Source: Roseateles violae
Lineage (GTDB): Bacteria > Pseudomonadota > Gammaproteobacteria > Burkholderiales > Burkholderiaceae_C
Reading direction: 5' to 3'
NCBI RefSeq assembly: GCF_030410485.1
Contig: NZ_JAUHHC010000001.1
Coordinates: 806,001-870,000 of the forward strand
DNA: 64,000 nt
Under the pieces are notes generated by a model that was given only the letters and a program-made list of their open reading frames with translations, made no database searches and was not told the DNA's origin. The translations under genes and the position numbers were made by a program. Below, in pieces: positions 25,700 to 34,502 of the stretch (position 1 is its first letter; every line of letters begins with the position of its first letter).

Positions 25700-28039
25700 G
25701 TGACGACTTTGTTCCGTATCGCGGCGGCGCTTGTGTTTCTCATCGCTTGCGCGATGCCCGCTTGGTCCGCCACCGTACCCACGGTAGCTTCCGACCGATG
25801 GCTGGAGATGGACCTGTACTGGTTCGATCGCGCTCATCCCGAACGCTCTGCCGATCGCTTCTGGGCCCGCTTTGCACCGCTCTACCGCGGCGTGTCAGGC
25901 TACAAGGGCCTGGTGCTCGGAATCGGGTTCACGGCGGACTACATCGTGTCCTATCGCGGTGATCCGATGCAGGAAGTCCCGCTACCGCAGGCTGCCGAGC
26001 AGGAGATTGGTCACTCCCTGCGGGGGCAGCTCGATGGCGATACGGCGCAACGTCAGCTTGGCTGGCGGGAGCGCTTCGCATCCAAGGGGCCTGCTTCGGC
26101 CAAGCGCAAGGTGGGCTACGCCCCGTGGCGCTACGGCGACCTCCGTCGACTGACCGACGCACTGCGCGAACGCGCGAGGCGCGAAGGCATCGAGGACTTC
26201 CGCGTAGGGGCGTTCAGCGTCGGGGGCGACGGTGCCTACAGCGGACAGATGCCATTCGCCCGGCGGCATCCTGAGGCCTTCACGCGCTGGGGCGAACAGG
26301 CCCCCGGCGCCTTGGGATCGAGCAGCCACTTGGACCCATCCAACCTGCTGCACGCCCATCCCGAGGCCCTCGCCGCACTGCCTCAGGGCATCCCCGAGGG
26401 TTTGCCTGTTCATGCGCTATTTGCGGCGCAGTGGGGCGCTTTGTCCAGGGACAGTGGCTTCGACGCACTGATGCTGCGCGACTTTCTCAGCTTCCCGCGC
26501 GCCTTCACTCGGTACGGGCCCTGGGGCGTCTACGTACCGGACGCCACCCGCGCCGAGCGCAACACCGAAGGACTGGCGGCGCTGCTCCGCGGAGTAAAAA
26601 AGGCCAGCCCGCGAACCCTGACGATGATGTGGTCGACGGCCGGGTCAGCCACGTCGGACTGGCGCGCCAACGGCATCGACCTGGAGCGCGTCGCCCGAGA
26701 CGGCCACCTTGATATCTTTGTGGACCAGACCTGGGCCGGGGCCTGGGGCGAGGTCGGTGTGCGCGAGCAGACCTTTTGGAATGCGCCGATCCTGGGCTGG
26801 ACCTACCAGCTCGGAACGCTGCTGATGCATGCTGCGGTGCTTGCGGACACACCGGTGCGGCACTACCCGGTGATCGAGACATTCGACGCCTGGGAGAGTT
26901 GGGACACCATCCACACGGCGCCCGAGCGGCTGCGATGGGCGATCTGGGCGTACTCGCATGCCGGAGTCAAGACGCCCAAGGGCCTGCGCATGGCGGAGGG
27001 CGCCTATATTGCCTGGGCGCATCACGGGGAGGATCTTCTGGGCGAAGAAGACGTCGCCTTCCTCAGTAGCGAACTCGACGCCGCCGCGGAGGACGCAGCG
27101 CAGACCGTCGACATCGCAGGCCCGACGCTCGTCTACTCGCGCGATGCCGCTGCCGGTCAGATGTCTCGTCTCGCGCCGGGCTTCGATCCTCGTGACCGCC
27201 TCGACGAGCAGGTGGGCACGCTCATCAAGTGGCCGCTGCCCGTGCTGTCGGCGACGCGCGCTGAATGGCTGCCGCAGGTCAAGTCGGACCTCTTTGTGTT
27301 CGGCGCCTCCACCGACCTGCCGCCCGCCCAACTCGCCGCTATCGAGCACCTGGCTGAACAAGGGCAGGCACTGGCCTTCTTCGGGTCGGTGACAAGTGGC
27401 ACCCATCCAAAGCTGTCGGGACTGCTGGGCGTTACGAGCCTGCCGCACAAGCCCCGGCTTCAGGACCGCATGCTGCGCGCGACGCCCGGCGCCGCCTGGC
27501 CGACGCGTCTCGCCAACGCGGGGGCGTTCAATGCGCCGCCGCCCGCCACACAGGTGAGGGCCCCAGCCGCGGCCGTGGTCTATGGTTTCGGTGAGACGGC
27601 AGGACTGGTGCTGGATCAGGCGGGAGGGCGCAACTTGGCCCTCTGGGATCCGGTGCCCTTTTTCGACTACTGGTATCGGCCGCTCAAGGATCTGCTCAAC
27701 GGCGACCCTACGCCCTATGCGGTCGTGGCGGCCACGCTCAACGCACAGCTTGCACGAGCTGGGGCGTTCGCCGCGGCTGAGGTTGACCTGGCGCAGTCAG
27801 GGACTGTATCGGCGTGGATCAGGCGTGATGGTAGCGTGCGCATGCTGGCCGGAAATCTGGAGGAAGGACTTCGCGACGACGCCGATCGCTCGCGACGAAT
27901 GACGCTGAGCCTGCCGCAGTCCTGGCGCGCCTGTCGTTGGCATCCGGATGGAGCTGTGATGCCTGTCGCCGTGGGCACCGCGCAGATCCGGCTGGACCTG
28001 CCGCCTCAGGGCAGCGAGCTGTTGCATTGCAAGAGGTGA
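25700..28039 (+). CDS. Large secreted protein of unknown family, possibly glycoside-hydrolase-like
   Basis: 779 residues from a GTG with GGAGGA about 8-10 bases upstream. Signal peptide about 1-24 (LIACAMPAWSA). The mature part has Trp/Tyr-rich segments that recall glycoside-hydrolase TIM barrels: LYWFDRAHPERSADRFW near 33, TMMWSTAGSATSDW near 308, LDIFVDQTWAGAWGEVG near 340, and ETFDAWESWDT near 395. A C-terminal part from about 500 looks like a class-I-glutamine-amidotransferase-like beta-galactosidase domain (SDLFVFGASTDLPPAQLAAI), then beta-strands. I cannot name a family. No partner gene is adjacent; intergenic DNA flanks it. Confidence 0.75.
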   Translation: MTTLFRIAAALVFLIACAMPAWSATVPTVASDRWLEMDLYWFDRAHPERSADRFWARFAPLYRGVSGYKGLVLGIGFTADYIVSYRGDPMQEVPLPQAAEQEIGHSLRGQLDGDTAQRQLGWRERFASKGPASAKRKVGYAPWRYGDLRRLTDALRERARREGIEDFRVGAFSVGGDGAYSGQMPFARRHPEAFTRWGEQAPGALGSSSHLDPSNLLHAHPEALAALPQGIPEGLPVHALFAAQWGALSRDSGFDALMLRDFLSFPRAFTRYGPWGVYVPDATRAERNTEGLAALLRGVKKASPRTLTMMWSTAGSATSDWRANGIDLERVARDGHLDIFVDQTWAGAWGEVGVREQTFWNAPILGWTYQLGTLLMHAAVLADTPVRHYPVIETFDAWESWDTIHTAPERLRWAIWAYSHAGVKTPKGLRMAEGAYIAWAHHGEDLLGEEDVAFLSSELDAAAEDAAQTVDIAGPTLVYSRDAAAGQMSRLAPGFDPRDRLDEQVGTLIKWPLPVLSATRAEWLPQVKSDLFVFGASTDLPPAQLAAIEHLAEQGQALAFFGSVTSGTHPKLSGLLGVTSLPHKPRLQDRMLRATPGAAWPTRLANAGAFNAPPPATQVRAPAAAVVYGFGETAGLVLDQAGGRNLALWDPVPFFDYWYRPLKDLLNGDPTPYAVVAATLNAQLARAGAFAAAEVDLAQSGTVSAWIRRDGSVRMLAGNLEEGLRDDADRSRRMTLSLPQSWRACRWHPDGAVMPVAVGTAQIRLDLPPQGSELLHCKR

Positions 28040-28670
28040 GCCGCATGCGCGAAGGAGGGCGGACGGACCAAGTCCTGACACCCGCGAGCGAACCTCTGAG
28101 GCCGTTGTGAGTGCCAGGCATCGGCGCTTTGTGACGCATAGCGCCGAAGCTCACAGAAGTGATGCAGACGCTTCCCACGCAGGAAGCTCCCGCAGCTCGC
28201 TCGGCCGTTCGGCACTCAGCTGCAGACAGCAAGCGGATTTTCGATTCAGAAGAGTTCTGCAACCCATCTGCAATTGAACCCGCTGGCGGTTACCGGGGGC
28301 TCTAGAGCCCTGTCGCTTGCGCCACCACAAAGCCGCCGCTCGTCTATACCCGCTTGTGGCCGGGACTGCCCGCTCGCAGCCACCGCCGACAGCGGTCATT
28401 CGGTCGGACGCTCATTGAACGTCCGGTCTTCGAGGCGTCGAGCTCAACATCTCGACCCTATTCAGACATTCGCTGTCCTGATCCCGGCGCCTCAAAGCTG
28501 CCATCTCAACTCGCAAACAGGTACCCGAAGGAGTCCCGCTCAGCATTGAACAGCAGCCGCAGTGGGTCCGGCCCGCCGCGCAGCACGCGCCGCATACTGC
28601 AAACTGCAGCCAGGGTCAGTTGTGCAAGGCTGCTCGAGCGGTCTTCGACGTCTACATCGAGGTTGCTTGA
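28040..28670. other. 631-base intergenic stretch
   Basis: No gene supported. It separates two convergent transcription units and contains the longest copy of the dispersed repeat (28327-28430). Open stretches here are short and lack starts or protein-like composition. Confidence 0.6.
28327..28430 (+). repeat. Dispersed intergenic repeat, copy B
   Basis: The most complete copy. Its first 38 bases (GCCGCTCGTCTA then GCTTGTGGCCG) match 36937-36971 at about 85% by eye, and its last 75 bases match 9863-9938 at about 75%. Intergenic in all three places. Confidence 0.65.
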
Positions 28671-29225
28671 CTAGCTCTGCCTTTCGACTCGGGCGACCTG
28701 CAAAGAATATGCTGCCACCCCGGTCGGTGAAACGGTCCGCTCGATGCGGAGTCGCCCGAACACCCAAATGGCGTCCATGGAGCGCAGCCCGATGATCGGT
28801 TCGGTCGCACGACAGTTCAGGGTCTGGTTGGAAGGCGGTGGAGGCGAATGGATGCAGGAGCCTAAGTAGGGCACCAGCAAGAACTGGCTCAGGCCGGGCA
28901 TGACCGCGTCGTCAGGCGCCACCGCGTACCCTGGCAGCATCACATCGACTCCATTCATCGCATCCACGGTCGGCGATTGATTGCCCGCTGCCCGAAGCTT
29001 GTCCATCAACGCCTTCGCCCGCGGATCGTCGTCCGGCAGGTCCTCCGCCTCGGCAACCAAGTCGCTCAGTCCCTCCATGTGGTTCCACCCCGGTGGCGAT
29101 AAGGCTGACCAGCCGATGTCCCGATACGCGTTAGCGCGCGCTTGCGCTGGTATGACGGCCGCAGCGATCCAGCTCATCACAAGCGCCCGGCGCACTTGGT
29201 TCAGTTGGCGTTCATGGGTGCTCAT
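28671..29225 (-). CDS. DUF3299-type exported protein
   Basis: 184 residues. An N-terminal signal-like segment (ALVMSWIAAAVIPAQARANA) is followed by a conserved core: VDAMNGVDVMLPGYAVAPDD near 85 and LSQFLLVPYLGSCIHSPPPPSNQ near 112, the invariant Cys-His-proline run of DUF3299 proteins. The biochemical role is unknown; relatives often sit beside membrane transport or metal-related genes. It is on the same strand and 135 bases downstream of an MBL gene, so may be co-transcribed with it. Confidence 0.8.
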   Translation of the reverse strand: MSTHERQLNQVRRALVMSWIAAAVIPAQARANAYRDIGWSALSPPGWNHMEGLSDLVAEAEDLPDDDPRAKALMDKLRAAGNQSPTVDAMNGVDVMLPGYAVAPDDAVMPGLSQFLLVPYLGSCIHSPPPPSNQTLNCRATEPIIGLRSMDAIWVFGRLRIERTVSPTGVAAYSLQVARVERQS

Positions 29226-29360
29226 CCGTTGCTCCTCATGGGACGATCGGCACAGCGACCATCCAGCAAACGTCTCGAACTATGGAAGCCATCAAGCAAG
29301 CCGCTTCCGCACCCAGGGAGCCTTTTCTTGAGCCCCCTAGCCGCGGAAGCGAGGTCCAGT

Positions 29361-30677
29361 TCAGGGTTTGCAGTTCTGTCCTGGCGGAATCGACTTTGCG
29401 TGCGCAAGGTCGCTGCACCCGCTGCTCACCTTTGCCGTGCGTTCGGCACCTAGATCGACGATACCCGGGCTTGTGCCGCCAGCGAACGTCGCCGTGATCG
29501 TATCAACGCGCGGACGGAACGGCCCGAACCGGCTTGAGCAAGTGGCCACACCCTCTGCGTCAGTCGTGGCGGTACAGGCTGCGCCGCTGCCGTCCAGCGA
29601 GAAGGTCACGGTGCGATCCGCCATCGGTCCCCAGCCGTTCTTCAGCTTGGCCGAGATCTGGCTCGTCGATGGACTGCCCGGCATGAACTCGATCTGGCTG
29701 ACGCGCCAGACCGGCGCTGAGAAGGTGGGATCAAGCTGCGCAAGTCGGGTAGCCGTGCACTCGCGCACGATGGCGAAGCCGCGCAGCAGCAACTCATTGC
29801 CAATCGTGAACTGGCTCGGTGAGCTCAGCCCTTCGGTCTGAATTTGCTTGATGCGGTCGCGCGAACCGTCCCACGAGATATGCGGGTTCGACGTCGCGTC
29901 CACCTTCAGCGCCTTGATCATGTTGTATGTGCGCTCGCTGGAGGTCAGGTAGTTGGCTATTCCGGTGAGGCTGCCCGGCAACGAAGAGCCGCCGGCCACG
30001 AACAACTTCACTTCCTTCCCACCGTCATGGCCGCGAACGACGAAGCCGGTTGCACCTGCCGTATGGCCGGGCGTTGGCAGCACGGTGAAGGTACGGCCAC
30101 CCACCTGCAGGTCGAAGGGCGCGGTAGCAGTGGAATCCAACGGGATGGGCGCATACGACTTGTTGTTCGCGTCGCCCGAGCCCAAGTAGATCGGCGCGCC
30201 GGTGCTCGCCTTCATCTGTGCCGCGCCGCCGTCGTGATCGCCGTGACCATGAGTGACCAACACACCGTGCAACGGGGCCGCCGGCCCCATGCCCAACGAC
30301 TGCAACGCCGGGATGTTGTAGTTGAGCATTTCGGCCGAGTTATTGCCGCCATCGACCATCACCCAGCCGGTGTCGGTACGCACGAGGTACTGACCGACAT
30401 ATTCGGACCCGATGTACCAGATGTCGTCGTAGATCTTGGTCAGCGGAACGCGGATGCTGTTCTTGGTGCGCTCGTTGATGATGAGCTGATTGTTGTTATC
30501 GGCCAGGTTGCAATAGAAGGCTCGCCAGGGAAAGGTCATCTGTGCGATGTCGCCGGTGTTCAACCGGGTCGCTTCCATGTGCAAGTCGGCCTGGGTTTGC
30601 TGCGCTGAACTTAACGCTGCAGCGCTGACCGCGCCAAACAGCGCGGTTAGCCGGATCAATCTCTTCAAATGCTTCAC
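29361..30677 (-). CDS. Secreted MBL-fold hydrolase (subclass B3-like) with C-terminal Ig-like domain
   Basis: 438 residues. Signal peptide about 1-25 (AALSSAQQ). MBL domain: VLVTHGHGDHDGG with the HxHxDH motif at 143-148, and H205 in PTPGHTAGA as the next metal ligand. The domain layout resembles B3 lactamases and quorum-quenching lactonases. From about 330 the protein changes to a bacterial Ig-like fold (SQISAKLKNGWGPMADRTVT ... ATTDAEGVATC), an uncommon fusion in this family. Two Zn ions are expected. The substrate is unknown; beta-lactam hydrolysis is possible but not implied by motifs alone. Upstream is a 411-base gap before LysR. Confidence 0.88.
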   Translation of the reverse strand: MKHLKRLIRLTALFGAVSAAALSSAQQTQADLHMEATRLNTGDIAQMTFPWRAFYCNLADNNNQLIINERTKNSIRVPLTKIYDDIWYIGSEYVGQYLVRTDTGWVMVDGGNNSAEMLNYNIPALQSLGMGPAAPLHGVLVTHGHGDHDGGAAQMKASTGAPIYLGSGDANNKSYAPIPLDSTATAPFDLQVGGRTFTVLPTPGHTAGATGFVVRGHDGGKEVKLFVAGGSSLPGSLTGIANYLTSSERTYNMIKALKVDATSNPHISWDGSRDRIKQIQTEGLSSPSQFTIGNELLLRGFAIVRECTATRLAQLDPTFSAPVWRVSQIEFMPGSPSTSQISAKLKNGWGPMADRTVTFSLDGSGAACTATTDAEGVATCSSRFGPFRPRVDTITATFAGGTSPGIVDLGAERTAKVSSGCSDLAHAKSIPPGQNCKP

Positions 30678-31088
30678 TGTCGTCTCCTATGGTGGCGGGT
30701 AAACCGTGACTCCCGTGAGGGTGCTTGGACCGGCCCAGAGACGCAGCGCTCAGGAGCGGTAGCTGGCACGTCTGTTGTTATTTGCGGCTGATCTTCGCTT
30801 CATGCCATGCCGCCCACAATGGACGCAATTGGGAATATGAAATGCACGGTTCGTAAATAATCTACAGCGGAGCATCGCGAGGCTATGTGAACCTCTGCGC
30901 CGGCGAGGGTTCCGGCCTTACTTCAGGTGTTGGCGGTCCACACTGGTTGCCCAAGATACGGCGCCACCTGGCTACGTGACGAAGGCAGCGCCGCCATCCG
31001 GAGACAAGTCGTGGGTCCTGCTGGTGTTAACGCAGGGCTCCCTGGTGTTCAAAGGCCGGATCAGCGGTGCTGCTTTCACGGCACACGA
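30678..31088. other. 411-base gap holding the promoter of the MBL/DUF3299 unit
   Basis: No gene supported. The minus-strand MBL gene starts at 30677 with GGAGACGAC just upstream, so its promoter must lie here; AT-richer sequence around 30770-30870 (TTGTTATTTGCGG, TAAATAATCTACAG) is the best place. The other side is the 3' end of the LysR gene. Confidence 0.5.
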
Positions 31089-32009
31089 CTAGTGCCATTC
31101 CTCGGCGTGCTGCAGAAACTCGCCGATGTGAGATTGGAGGTAGTCGACGCAGACTCTCACCTTCGCAGAGGTGCTCAGGCGGGACGGGTATACGGCCCAG
31201 ACGTTCGCTTCCTGCGAGTATTCCGGAAGAATATGAACCAGCTTGCCACCGGCGATAAGCGACCCCACATCCCAGGTCGATCTCAACGCGACACCACGGC
31301 CCTTCACGGCCCAGTTCACAACCATCTCTCCGTTGTTCGATGACAGCGGGCCGCGAACTTTTATGGTGCTCTCCTGCTTGCCATTCCGCAGACGCCAAAC
31401 CCCAAAAGGATGATCGCGTTCCTTGATGATCAGACAGTCATGTGCCGCAAGGTCCGATAGCGTGCCGGGAACGCCGTGCTTCTCCAAATACGACGGGGCT
31501 GCGCACAGCACACGGTGGTTCGATGCAAGGCGCTTTGCGATCAGGTGAGGCGCAATTTCGTCGCCGACCCGCACGTCGAGGTCAAAGCCTTCAGTGGCCA
31601 CGTCGACCAGCCTGTCAAAGACCTCGAACCGCACCCGCAGCGATGGATGTTCCTCCACGAGAGCTGCAAGCGCCGGAGCGACGACCCTCCGGCCAAATCC
31701 GAAGCTGCTGCACACGCGAAGCGAGCCTCGGGGCGCCAAGCGCGTGATGCCGATCTCTTCGACCAGGTGATCGACATCATCGAGGATCTTGAGAGCCCAG
31801 TGGTAAACGCGCTCCCCTTCTTCGGTCACGACCACGCGCCGCGTTGTGCGGTGGAATAGCCGTGTGGTCAGCGTCTCCTCAAGGATACGTATTCGCTTGG
31901 TCACGTAAGAGGCAGAGACGCCCAGTTCCTCTGCCGCGCCAGAGAAGCTGGCCTTTCTCACCACTGCACTGAATACCCGCAGGTCTTCCGGCAAAGGATC
32001 ACTATTCAT
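31089..32009 (-). CDS. LysR-family regulator, DmlR/TtuA-like
   Basis: 306 residues. N-terminal winged HTH (LRVFSAVVRKASFSGAAEEL, then YVTKRIRILEETLTTRLFHR) and a C-terminal effector-binding domain (GSLRVCSSFGFGRRVVAPAL onward). It is divergent from a tartrate/D-malate dehydrogenase gene 96 bases away, the same arrangement as dmlR-dmlA of E. coli, where the regulator activates the dehydrogenase gene in response to the substrate. The effector is inferred, not visible. Confidence 0.9.
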   Translation of the reverse strand: MNSDPLPEDLRVFSAVVRKASFSGAAEELGVSASYVTKRIRILEETLTTRLFHRTTRRVVVTEEGERVYHWALKILDDVDHLVEEIGITRLAPRGSLRVCSSFGFGRRVVAPALAALVEEHPSLRVRFEVFDRLVDVATEGFDLDVRVGDEIAPHLIAKRLASNHRVLCAAPSYLEKHGVPGTLSDLAAHDCLIIKERDHPFGVWRLRNGKQESTIKVRGPLSSNNGEMVVNWAVKGRGVALRSTWDVGSLIAGGKLVHILPEYSQEANVWAVYPSRLSTSAKVRVCVDYLQSHIGEFLQHAEEWH

Positions 32010-32105
32010 GATATGTGCATAGCGAGTTCACATTTGGATGGATTGTATGTAGATCGTGTCTGGATAGCATCCCACCCCATCAAGCTTTTTGAATCGAGGA
32101 CAGAG
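32010..32105. promoter_or_regulatory. Divergent control region between LysR and dehydrogenase genes
   Basis: 96 bases with AT-rich sequence, including GATATGTGCATAGCG and GGATTGTATGTAGATCG. LysR proteins typically bind a T-N11-A site in such a gap; several candidates fit and none stands out. GAGGACAGAG precedes the dehydrogenase ATG. Confidence 0.55.
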
Positions 32106-33191
32106 ATGGGCAAGCTGCTAAGAGTTGCTGCGATTCCAGGCGACGGAATCGGCAAGGAAGTGATGCCGGAAGGGCTGCGGGTCGTACAAGCGGCAGCCAC
32201 GCGATTCGATATCGACCTGTCGGTCGAGCACATCGAATGGGCAAGTTGCGACTACTACGCGGCGACCGGTTCGATGATGCCGAGCAACTGGAAGAGCCAG
32301 TTGCAGTCCATGGACGCGATCTACTTTGGCGCGGTGGGTTGGCCTGCAACGGTGCCGGACCACATCTCACTGTGGGGCTCACTGCTGAAGTTCCGCCGCG
32401 AGTTTGATCAGTACATCAACCTGCGTCCCGTCCGCCTCTTCGAAGGCGTGCCTTGCCCCCTGTCCAATCGAAAGCCGGGTGACATCAATTACTTTGTGGT
32501 GCGAGAGAACACCGAGGGCGAATACACCAATCTCGGTGGCGTGATGTATCCAGGCACGGACCGCGAGATCGTGATTCAGGAATCGGTCTACTCCCGCTAC
32601 GGTGCAGATCGGGTGTTGAAGTATGCGTTTGAGCTGGCCGCGGGTCGTGAGCGCAAGCACCTGACGGTGGCGACCAAGAGCAATGGCATTGCCATCTCCA
32701 TGCCGTGGTGGGACAGCCGCGCCGATGCCGTCGGCGACAACTATCCGACAGTGGCCGTGGACAAACAGCACATCGACATTCTGAGCGCGCGCTTCGTCCT
32801 GCAACCCGGTCGTTTCGACGTCGTCGTAGCCAGCAACCTGTTTGGTGACATCCTCTCCGATCTCGGACCGGCGACCACCGGCACCATCGGCCTGGCGCCC
32901 TCGGCAAACCTGAACCCGGAGCGCAACTTCCCGTCTCTGTTCGAGCCGGTTCACGGTTCAGCGCCCGACATCTACGGCAAGGGGATCGCGAACCCAATAG
33001 CAATGATCTGGTCCGGCGCCCTGATGCTGGACTTCCTCGGGCATCGGCAGGCTCACGACGCGATCCTGCGCGCCATCGAGGCCGTCTTGAGGGACGGCCC
33101 CCATACCCCGGACCTGGGAGGGAAGGCTTCTACCGAGCAAATCGGCAGAGCCATCGAGCAACTGGTCCTTGAAGGGACGGCCTCCTCGTAA
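32106..33191 (+). CDS. Tartrate dehydrogenase / D-malate dehydrogenase (decarboxylating)
   Basis: 361 residues, the usual length of DmlA/TtuC. IPGDGIGKEV near 9, RENTEGEYTNLGG near 138 (with the tyrosine-family catalytic region), VASNLFGDILSDLGP near 243 (metal-binding Asp residues) and FEPVHGSAPDIYGKG near 280 mark the beta-decarboxylating isocitrate/isopropylmalate dehydrogenase family. The missing Ser-phosphorylation loop and the REFDQYINLRPVRLF segment favour the tartrate/D-malate branch over LeuB. It uses NAD and Mn/Mg. The ATG at 32106 is preferred over an upstream in-frame Met because it matches the family N-terminus. Secreted MBL genes follow. Confidence 0.9.
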   Translation: MGKLLRVAAIPGDGIGKEVMPEGLRVVQAAATRFDIDLSVEHIEWASCDYYAATGSMMPSNWKSQLQSMDAIYFGAVGWPATVPDHISLWGSLLKFRREFDQYINLRPVRLFEGVPCPLSNRKPGDINYFVVRENTEGEYTNLGGVMYPGTDREIVIQESVYSRYGADRVLKYAFELAAGRERKHLTVATKSNGIAISMPWWDSRADAVGDNYPTVAVDKQHIDILSARFVLQPGRFDVVVASNLFGDILSDLGPATTGTIGLAPSANLNPERNFPSLFEPVHGSAPDIYGKGIANPIAMIWSGALMLDFLGHRQAHDAILRAIEAVLRDGPHTPDLGGKASTEQIGRAIEQLVLEGTASS

Positions 33192-33233
33192 TCGCCCCTT
33201 CAAAGCTCTGCAAAAACACTCAAAGGAGACAAC

Positions 33234-34478
33234 ATGAAATCGAGCAAGAAAACGCGGCCGGCGGCCGCGGGATGGCGGAGCCTTGCCGCCGTGAGTCTGG
33301 CCACCGCGACCGTGGTCGCGCCGTCCGTCGCGGCGGCTCAGGCGGCTGGCATTCCGACGGGCGGCCCAACGTCCCTCGCGGCGACCATCAAGGCACGGCA
33401 GCACATGTTCGGCCTTGAGAACGTCAATCCCGCTAATGGTGATGTGCGACGGGACCGCGTCGTGATCTCCTGGCTGACCACGACGACCTTCGCCGTCGCT
33501 GCAAACGGCAAGGTCTTCCTACTGGATGCCTTCATCAATGACGACGATATCGTCACTCCCCCAGCCCGCAAGCGCACGCCGACCGGTCTGCAGGAACTGG
33601 TCGATCTGAAGCCGGAGTGGATCTTCATCGGTCACGGGCACGGCGACCATACCGACTACGTCGCCAACGTCGCCTACCGAACCGGAGCGATGATCTTTGG
33701 CGCTCAAGAGCACTGCGCCGGCATGCAGGTCGATGCCCGCACGCAGTTTGGCAGTGGCGCCTCGGTTAAGTGCACCGCAGTGCTGGCCGCCGGCGTTCCC
33801 ATCGCGACGACGGCGATGAACTTGCCTGACTTGAAGCCCGCTTTGTGCCTCAATGTCATGCGTCACTTGCATGGTGCTGCAACTCCGGCCGACACATCGA
33901 TCCCGCCCAACGGCATCGAGTTCCGCGACGGGGAAGATCCACGAGAGTTCGAACTCTGGGGCACAGGGCCGGCGGCCTATCCGCAGGTAAGAGCATCCGG
34001 TGGCGGCGGCAGCCTCAGCCTTCTGTACCAGTTCACGGTTCCTGGTTCCCGCGCCTTCTCGTTCTCCGTGTACGACAGCGTCGGTCCCTACAAGGAACTT
34101 GCTCCCGAGTTGATCCCGGCCCTGAAGGCCTGGCCCGCTACCGACGTGCTGATCGGCGCCGTAAGCGGCGCAAACAACCCGACCAACGGCATGCGAGACG
34201 CCGCGATCTACATCCGCGACATCCAGCCCAAGGTCTTCGTCCCAAGCCACCACGACGAATCCCAGCGCCGACGCGGTGCGGCGGGCAACTCCGGCGAATG
34301 GTGGAAGCGCAACCTCATGACGTCGATGACCAGCATCGGAATCCCGGCCGCCGAGCAGCCCGAGGTGCGCTGGCTGAACGATCCCTACGACTACGTGCGT
34401 CCTTCTCTGCTGACGTTCGATCCGTCTTCTGCCCGATGGGCAAAGAGCAGTGCGCGGACGAACCCTGGCTGCAACTGA
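33234..34478 (+). CDS. Secreted MBL-fold protein with intact HxHxDH motif
   Basis: 414 residues. Export signal about 1-37 (VSLATATVVAPSVAAAQA). FIGHGHGDHTDYV holds the metal motif at 134-139; AQEHCAGMQ, MRHLHG and PSHHDESQ supply later His residues. AAAGGAGACAAC precedes the ATG. The fold is MBL but the spacing after the first motif is unlike lactamases and the substrate is unknown. It is 42 bases after the dehydrogenase and 24 before a paralogue, so part of that operon. Confidence 0.85.
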   Translation: MKSSKKTRPAAAGWRSLAAVSLATATVVAPSVAAAQAAGIPTGGPTSLAATIKARQHMFGLENVNPANGDVRRDRVVISWLTTTTFAVAANGKVFLLDAFINDDDIVTPPARKRTPTGLQELVDLKPEWIFIGHGHGDHTDYVANVAYRTGAMIFGAQEHCAGMQVDARTQFGSGASVKCTAVLAAGVPIATTAMNLPDLKPALCLNVMRHLHGAATPADTSIPPNGIEFRDGEDPREFELWGTGPAAYPQVRASGGGGSLSLLYQFTVPGSRAFSFSVYDSVGPYKELAPELIPALKAWPATDVLIGAVSGANNPTNGMRDAAIYIRDIQPKVFVPSHHDESQRRRGAAGNSGEWWKRNLMTSMTSIGIPAAEQPEVRWLNDPYDYVRPSLLTFDPSSARWAKSSARTNPGCN

Positions 34479-34502
34479 GCAATAACACTAAAGGAGACAA
34501 CC

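Noticed and set aside
32106-33191. 3-isopropylmalate dehydrogenase (leuB)
   Set aside because: Divergent DmlR-type LysR and branch-specific segments favour tartrate/D-malate dehydrogenase; no leuCD genes adjoin.
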